Source: Chryseobacterium sp. FH2 (lineage in GTDB: Bacteria; Bacteroidota; Bacteroidia; Flavobacteriales; Weeksellaceae). From it: a stretch of 64,000 nt of DNA. Positions 60,360 through 64,000 of the stretch are shown piece after piece (within the stretch, counting starts at the first letter, position 1; the number at the start of each line of letters is the position of its first letter). A program made the translations under genes and the position numbers. The stretch is taken from positions 1-64,000 of the forward strand of contig NZ_LFNE01000013.1 of the NCBI RefSeq assembly GCF_001045455.1, in the 5' to 3' direction. Under the pieces are notes generated by a model. That model searched no databases. It was not told the DNA's origin and worked only from the letters and a program-made list of their open reading frames with translations.

Positions 60360-61527
60360 CGGAGGTTTGGACACCTCTTACTGTGCGAAATATTTGAGTG
60401 AAGCACTTGGATATGAAGTGTATGCAGTAACTGTAAATACCGGAGGTTTTTCTAAAGAAGAAGAAAAAGAGCTTGAGAAAAAAGCCTTAAATCTTGGGGT
60501 AAAAGAATACAGGTGTGTTGATGCTCAGGAAGATTACTACAATTCTTGTGTAAAGTATTTGATTTTTGGTAATGTACTAAAAAACAATACATATCCATTA
60601 TCTGTAAGTGCTGAACGTACCATTCAGGCGCAGGAGATTGCAAAATATGCGATTCAGATCAGTGCTGATGCGATTGCCCACGGAAGTACGGGAGCGGGAA
60701 ATGACCAGGTTCGTTTCGATTTAATTTTTCAGGTGATGTGTCCGAATGTGGAAATCATTACGCCGATTCGCGATATGGCACTGTCCCGTGAGGAGGAAAT
60801 TGAATTTCTCAAAAATCTCGGATATGAAATGGAATTCCAAAAATCTCAATATTCTGTAAATAAGGGGCTTTGGGGAACTTCAGTTGGAGGAAAAGAAACA
60901 CTGACATCAAGAAATTATCTCCCCGAAGAAGCTTTTCCTTCACAAATTAAAGAAACCCAGCCTTCCGAATTGGAAATTGAGTTTATAAAAGGTGAGGTTG
61001 TCGCGGTAAACGGAGTTCATTTTGAACATTCGGTTTATGCGATTCAAAAAATTGAAGAATTGGCTTCTGCTTACGGAATCGGTCGTGATATTCATGTGGG
61101 GGATACTATTGTAGGAATTAAAGGGCGAGTTGGTTTTGAGGCGGCGGCGGCATCTGTGATTATCAAAGCACATCATTTATTGGAAAAACATACGCTTTCA
61201 AAATACCAGCAGATGATGAAATCCCAATTATCCGACTGGTATGGAAACTGGCTTCACGAAGCACTTTTCTTAGACCCTGTGATGAGAAATATTGAATCTT
61301 TTTTAATTGATTCTCAAAAAAAAGTGAGCGGAAAGGTATTTATAACGCTTCATCCGTATCGATTTGTTTTAAACGGAATTGAATCAGAACATGACTTAAT
61401 GTCCGATAAATTTGGAAGCTACGGCGAAGCAAACAGAGCTTGGACAGGCGAAGATGTGAAAGGTTACACGAAAATTGTAAGCAATTCTTTAAATATATAT
61501 CACCAGGTAAACGGAGTGAAAATATGA
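60331..61527 (+). CDS. argG: Argininosuccinate synthase
   Basis: 398 residues. It joins citrulline and aspartate using ATP. The N-terminal PP-loop is KVILAFSGGLDTSYCAKYL, followed by HGSTGAGNDQVRFD, the substrate region IRDMALSREEEIEFL and NKGLWGTSVGG. C-terminal FGSYGEANRAWTGEDVKGY completes the family. It belongs to the Bacteroidota branch that is slightly shorter than the E. coli enzyme. The ATG 60331 lies within the upstream GNAT gene; its stop overlaps the argC start by 4 bp (ATGA), so translation is coupled. Confidence 0.95.
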   Translation: MSKKVILAFSGGLDTSYCAKYLSEALGYEVYAVTVNTGGFSKEEEKELEKKALNLGVKEYRCVDAQEDYYNSCVKYLIFGNVLKNNTYPLSVSAERTIQAQEIAKYAIQISADAIAHGSTGAGNDQVRFDLIFQVMCPNVEIITPIRDMALSREEEIEFLKNLGYEMEFQKSQYSVNKGLWGTSVGGKETLTSRNYLPEEAFPSQIKETQPSELEIEFIKGEVVAVNGVHFEHSVYAIQKIEELASAYGIGRDIHVGDTIVGIKGRVGFEAAAASVIIKAHHLLEKHTLSKYQQMMKSQLSDWYGNWLHEALFLDPVMRNIESFLIDSQKKVSGKVFITLHPYRFVLNGIESEHDLMSDKFGSYGEANRAWTGEDVKGYTKIVSNSLNIYHQVNGVKI

Positions 61528-62486
61528 AGGCGGTAGGAATAATAGGTGCCAACGGTTACACAGGAAGCGAACTGGTACGTCTGCTGGCTTTTCATCCCAA
61601 TGTGTCTTTGAGTTTTTTATATAGTCGTTCAAATTCGGGGGCGAAGATTTCAGATTTGTACCCGGATTTAACGGCGATTTGTGAAATGGTTTTAACTGAT
61701 AAATCTGAAGATGTAGATATTCTTTTTTTATGTCTTCCTCACAAAGAAAGTCAGAATTGGCTGACTCAAAATACCGTAAAAGATGAAACGTTAGTTATTG
61801 ATTTAGGAAATGATTTTCGTTTGAATGGAAGTTTGGGAAACAGAAATTTTATCTATGGATTACCTGAAATCAACAAAAAACAACTTCTAGGAGCAAAAAG
61901 TATTGCAAATCCGGGATGTTTTGCAACAGCGATTCAGTTAGCTTTGCTTCCATTAGCTGAAAAAGGTTTGTTGAATGAAGTGTATACAACGGGAATCACC
62001 GGTTCTACGGGAGCAGGTCAGTCTTTACAGTCAACAACGCATTTCACTTGGAGGAATGATAATATTTCGGCGTATAAAACTTTGACACATCAGCATGTCG
62101 ATGAGGTTTTACAGCAGTTAATTTCTTTTAATACTAATGAAATCAGTCTGAATTTTGTTCCATGGAGAGGAGATTTTGCGAGAGGGATTTTTACGAGTTC
62201 CACAATGAAAACAAATTTAGAACTTTCAGATATCAATCAATTGTATCAGGATTTTTATGCAGATGAGCCTTTTGTAAAGGTAAGCGAGAAAGCAATTGAT
62301 TTAAAACAGGTTGTCAATACCAATCGCTGTGTGATTCATATAGAAAAGAGTGGAAATGTTGCGGTTATTCACTCAGCGATTGACAATTTGTTGAAAGGAG
62401 CTTCGGGACAGGCTGTACAAAACATGAATATTGCGATGGGTTGGGCAGAAAATTCAGGATTGAATTTAAAACCAATTGCGTTTTAA
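61524..62486 (+). CDS. argC: N-acetyl-gamma-glutamyl-phosphate reductase
   Basis: 320 residues from ATG 61524 (MKAVGIIGANGYTGSELVRL); the frame is open further up to 61440 but this reads through argG. The N-terminal NADP loop is GANGYTGSE and the catalytic Cys is in IANPGCFATAIQLAL (about residue 132). C-terminal His and GASGQAVQNMNIAMG are typical. It reduces acetylglutamyl phosphate to the semialdehyde. Overlaps argG by 4 bp and lies 87 bp before argD. Confidence 0.95.
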   Translation: MKAVGIIGANGYTGSELVRLLAFHPNVSLSFLYSRSNSGAKISDLYPDLTAICEMVLTDKSEDVDILFLCLPHKESQNWLTQNTVKDETLVIDLGNDFRLNGSLGNRNFIYGLPEINKKQLLGAKSIANPGCFATAIQLALLPLAEKGLLNEVYTTGITGSTGAGQSLQSTTHFTWRNDNISAYKTLTHQHVDEVLQQLISFNTNEISLNFVPWRGDFARGIFTSSTMKTNLELSDINQLYQDFYADEPFVKVSEKAIDLKQVVNTNRCVIHIEKSGNVAVIHSAIDNLLKGASGQAVQNMNIAMGWAENSGLNLKPIAF

Positions 62487-62573
62487 ATGTGAATAGTCAA
62501 TAATTTAATCGTGAATTTTTAAAATTTGAATCCCGAATCCAGCAATTATCAACCAGAAACCATCAACTAAAAA
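62487..62573. repeat. Imperfect repeat between argC and argD
   Basis: The gap contains CCAGCAATTATCAA (62540-62553) followed directly by CCAGAAACCATCAA, two imperfect 14-bp direct copies, preceded by CCCGAAT. Similar imperfect arrays occur in Chryseobacterium intergenic regions (from memory). It may loosen coupling within the operon. Confidence 0.4.
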
Positions 62574-63713
62574 ATGAATTTATTCAACGTATATCCGTTA
62601 TTTAATATAAATCCAATTAAAGCCCAAGGTTCTTTTCTTTGGGACGATAAAGGAGAAAAATATCTCGATTTTTATGGAGGTCATGCTGTAATTTCTATCG
62701 GACATAACCATCCGCATTATCAAAATAAACTAAAAGAACAATTAGAGAAAATATCTTTCTATTCAAACTCGGTTCAGAATGAATTGCAAACTGAACTGGC
62801 TGAAAAATTAGGAAAACTTTCCGGTTTGGAAGATTACAGTTTGTTTCTGTGTAATTCAGGAGCCGAAGCAAACGAAAATGCTTTAAAACTGGCTTCTTTT
62901 CACAACGGGAAAAAGAAAGTGCTGTATTTTTCAGGTTCGTTTCATGGAAGAACTTCTGCAGCCGTTTCTGTAACAGATAATCCTAAAATTGTTGCTCCGG
63001 TCAATTATGACGAAAGATTCATCAAATCAGAATGGAATAATCTCGAACAGCTTGAAGAAATTTTTGAAAATCAGGGAAATGAAATTTCATCCGTAATTAT
63101 CGAAGGAATTCAGGGAGTTGGAGGAATTATGATTCCAACGGTTGAATTTTTAACTAAAATCAAAAATTTATGTAAAAAATATAATGCGGTTTTGATTTTG
63201 GATGAAGTTCAGTCAGGTTACGGAAGAAGCGGATATTTCTTTGCCCATCAGGAATTTGGAATTGAAGCCGATATCATTACAACGGCAAAAGGAATGGGAA
63301 ATGGATTTCCGATTGGTGGTGTTTTGATTCATCCAAAATTTCAGGCAAGCAACGGATTATTGGGAACAACTTTCGGGGGGAATCACTTGGCCTGTGTTGC
63401 TGCGATTGCTGTACTGGATGTTATGAAAGATGAGAATCTCATCGAAAATGCTCAAAAAATGGGAGAGTATATTGAAAATAAAATTAAAGATTTTCCACAT
63501 ATTAAAACCATCCGAAGGAAAGGCTTGATGATTGGAATTGAGCTAGACAGGGATTGCTCAGAAGTGAGGAACAGTCTGTTATACAATCATCATATTTTCA
63601 CAGGAAACTCCAATGATAAGGCTGTGTTGAGGATTCTTCCGGCGCTTAACATTAAAAAAGAAGAAACCGATATATTCATTGGTGCTTTGAAATCTGTTTT
63701 AGAAAATCTTTAA
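62574..63713 (+). CDS. argD: Acetylornithine (acyl-ornithine) aminotransferase
   Basis: 379 residues. PLP aminotransferase of class III: AVISIGHNHPHYQNKL, LCNSGAEANENALKLA, FHGRTSAAVSVTD, ILDEVQSGYGRSGYFF and TTAKGMGNGFPIGGV with the Schiff-base Lys (ITTAK). It converts acetylglutamate semialdehyde to acetylornithine. Length is slightly below the E. coli enzyme (406), as in other Bacteroidota. It is followed 12 bp later by the carbamoyltransferase gene. Confidence 0.94.
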   Translation: MNLFNVYPLFNINPIKAQGSFLWDDKGEKYLDFYGGHAVISIGHNHPHYQNKLKEQLEKISFYSNSVQNELQTELAEKLGKLSGLEDYSLFLCNSGAEANENALKLASFHNGKKKVLYFSGSFHGRTSAAVSVTDNPKIVAPVNYDERFIKSEWNNLEQLEEIFENQGNEISSVIIEGIQGVGGIMIPTVEFLTKIKNLCKKYNAVLILDEVQSGYGRSGYFFAHQEFGIEADIITTAKGMGNGFPIGGVLIHPKFQASNGLLGTTFGGNHLACVAAIAVLDVMKDENLIENAQKMGEYIENKIKDFPHIKTIRRKGLMIGIELDRDCSEVRNSLLYNHHIFTGNSNDKAVLRILPALNIKKEETDIFIGALKSVLENL

Positions 63714-63725
63714 AATTAATTCAAA

Positions 63726-64000
63726 ATGAAAAAATTTACCTCTGTAAGTGATGTTGAAAACTTACAGGAAATCATAAATAAAGCTTTACAAATTAAAGAG
63801 AATCCTCTTTCGGAAACCGAGAAAGGAAAAGGAAAAACAATAGGACTTGTCTTTTTAAACTCAAGTTTGAGAACCCGTTTGAGCAGCCAGATTGCAGCAC
63901 AAAATTTAGGATTAAATGTGTTGACGTTAAATGCAGCACAAGAAGCTTGGAACTTAGAATTCACAGACGGAGCTGTAATGAACGGTGGTACCGTAGAACA
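63726..64000 (+). CDS. argF': Acyl-ornithine carbamoyltransferase, N-terminal part
   Basis: The first 91 residues, cut by the window end. MKKFTSVSDVENLQEIINKAL and FLNSSLRTRLSSQIAAQNL match the Bacteroidota type that carbamoylates N-acetyl- or N-succinylornithine rather than ornithine (the substrate loop SLRTRLS replaces the classical STRTR). It therefore fits the operon, where the acyl group stays on until a later deacylase. Which acyl group is used, acetyl or succinyl, needs the rest of the sequence. Confidence 0.88.
   Translation, partial: MKKFTSVSDVENLQEIINKALQIKENPLSETEKGKGKTIGLVFLNSSLRTRLSSQIAAQNLGLNVLTLNAAQEAWNLEFTDGAVMNGGTVE

Noticed and set aside
1..64000. tRNA, rRNA, CRISPR, prophage or defence island
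   Set aside because: No cloverleaf-like GTTCRANNC sequences in gaps, no regularly spaced repeats and no integrase, capsid, nuclease or defence genes were seen.

Overview
The window is an ordinary, AT-rich bacterial chromosome segment from a member of Bacteroidota, class Flavobacteriia, most likely Chryseobacterium or a close relative in Weeksellaceae. The evidence is three secreted proteins ending in type IX secretion (T9SS) sorting domains, a fused SecDF, a TonB-dependent receptor with a CarboxypepD_reg-like front end, the Bacteroidota-type ornithine carbamoyltransferase, and repeated TAnnTTTG (-7) promoter boxes. I see no rRNA, tRNA, CRISPR array, prophage or intact insertion sequence. The genus is inferred from protein character, not from a marker gene comparison.

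Layout. 1-203: start of a large secreted protein that leaves the window. 204-928: the only long gene-free stretch, with a compact hairpin region. 929-10770: a UbiB-like kinase, an RNA helicase, an SGNH hydrolase, a YqhD-like alcohol dehydrogenase, a membrane-anchored retropepsin-like protein, a membrane-tethered Xre regulator and small secreted proteins or lipoproteins. 10879-13413: PEP carboxylase, then a T9SS-exported subtilase. 15261-19103: a glycan/nucleotide-sugar operon (DegT aminotransferase, small membrane ORFs, galE, a methyltransferase, a cytidylyltransferase-like protein). 19149-25158: TonB-dependent receptor, mltG-dapF, a Tyr/Gly/Asn-rich lipoprotein, pnuC. 25324-36309: APC permease, Asp-box protein, SASA esterase, hemN, PQQ-type dehydrogenase, secDF, MFS exporter. 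37618-39826: tatA, PAP2, TPR and trmL. Convergent to that is rlmH, then DUF4421-yihY-lipoprotein, convergent to rel-nhaA.

48268-58931 is the most coherent functional unit. All genes are on the minus strand, in transcription order: outer-membrane porin, MHS-family transporter, two tiny membrane proteins, a symporter-histidine kinase fusion, a receiver-only response regulator, a PrpE-like acyl-CoA synthetase and acetyl-CoA synthetase. Together they look like a sense-import-activate module for acetate, propionate or similar small carboxylates.

59183-64000 is the arginine biosynthesis operon (GNAT acetyltransferase, argG, argC, argD, start of the acyl-ornithine carbamoyltransferase). A zinc-ribbon/HTH protein resembling IS1 InsA, without a transposase partner, is transcribed divergently from it.

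Nothing here is clearly an undescribed defence or mobile system. The best leads are the carboxylate module with its atypical kinase and output-less receiver, the InsA-like protein facing the arg operon, the apparently leaderless genes with TAnnTTTG boxes 4-5 nt from the ATG, and the split four-helix membrane gene at 16385-16823.
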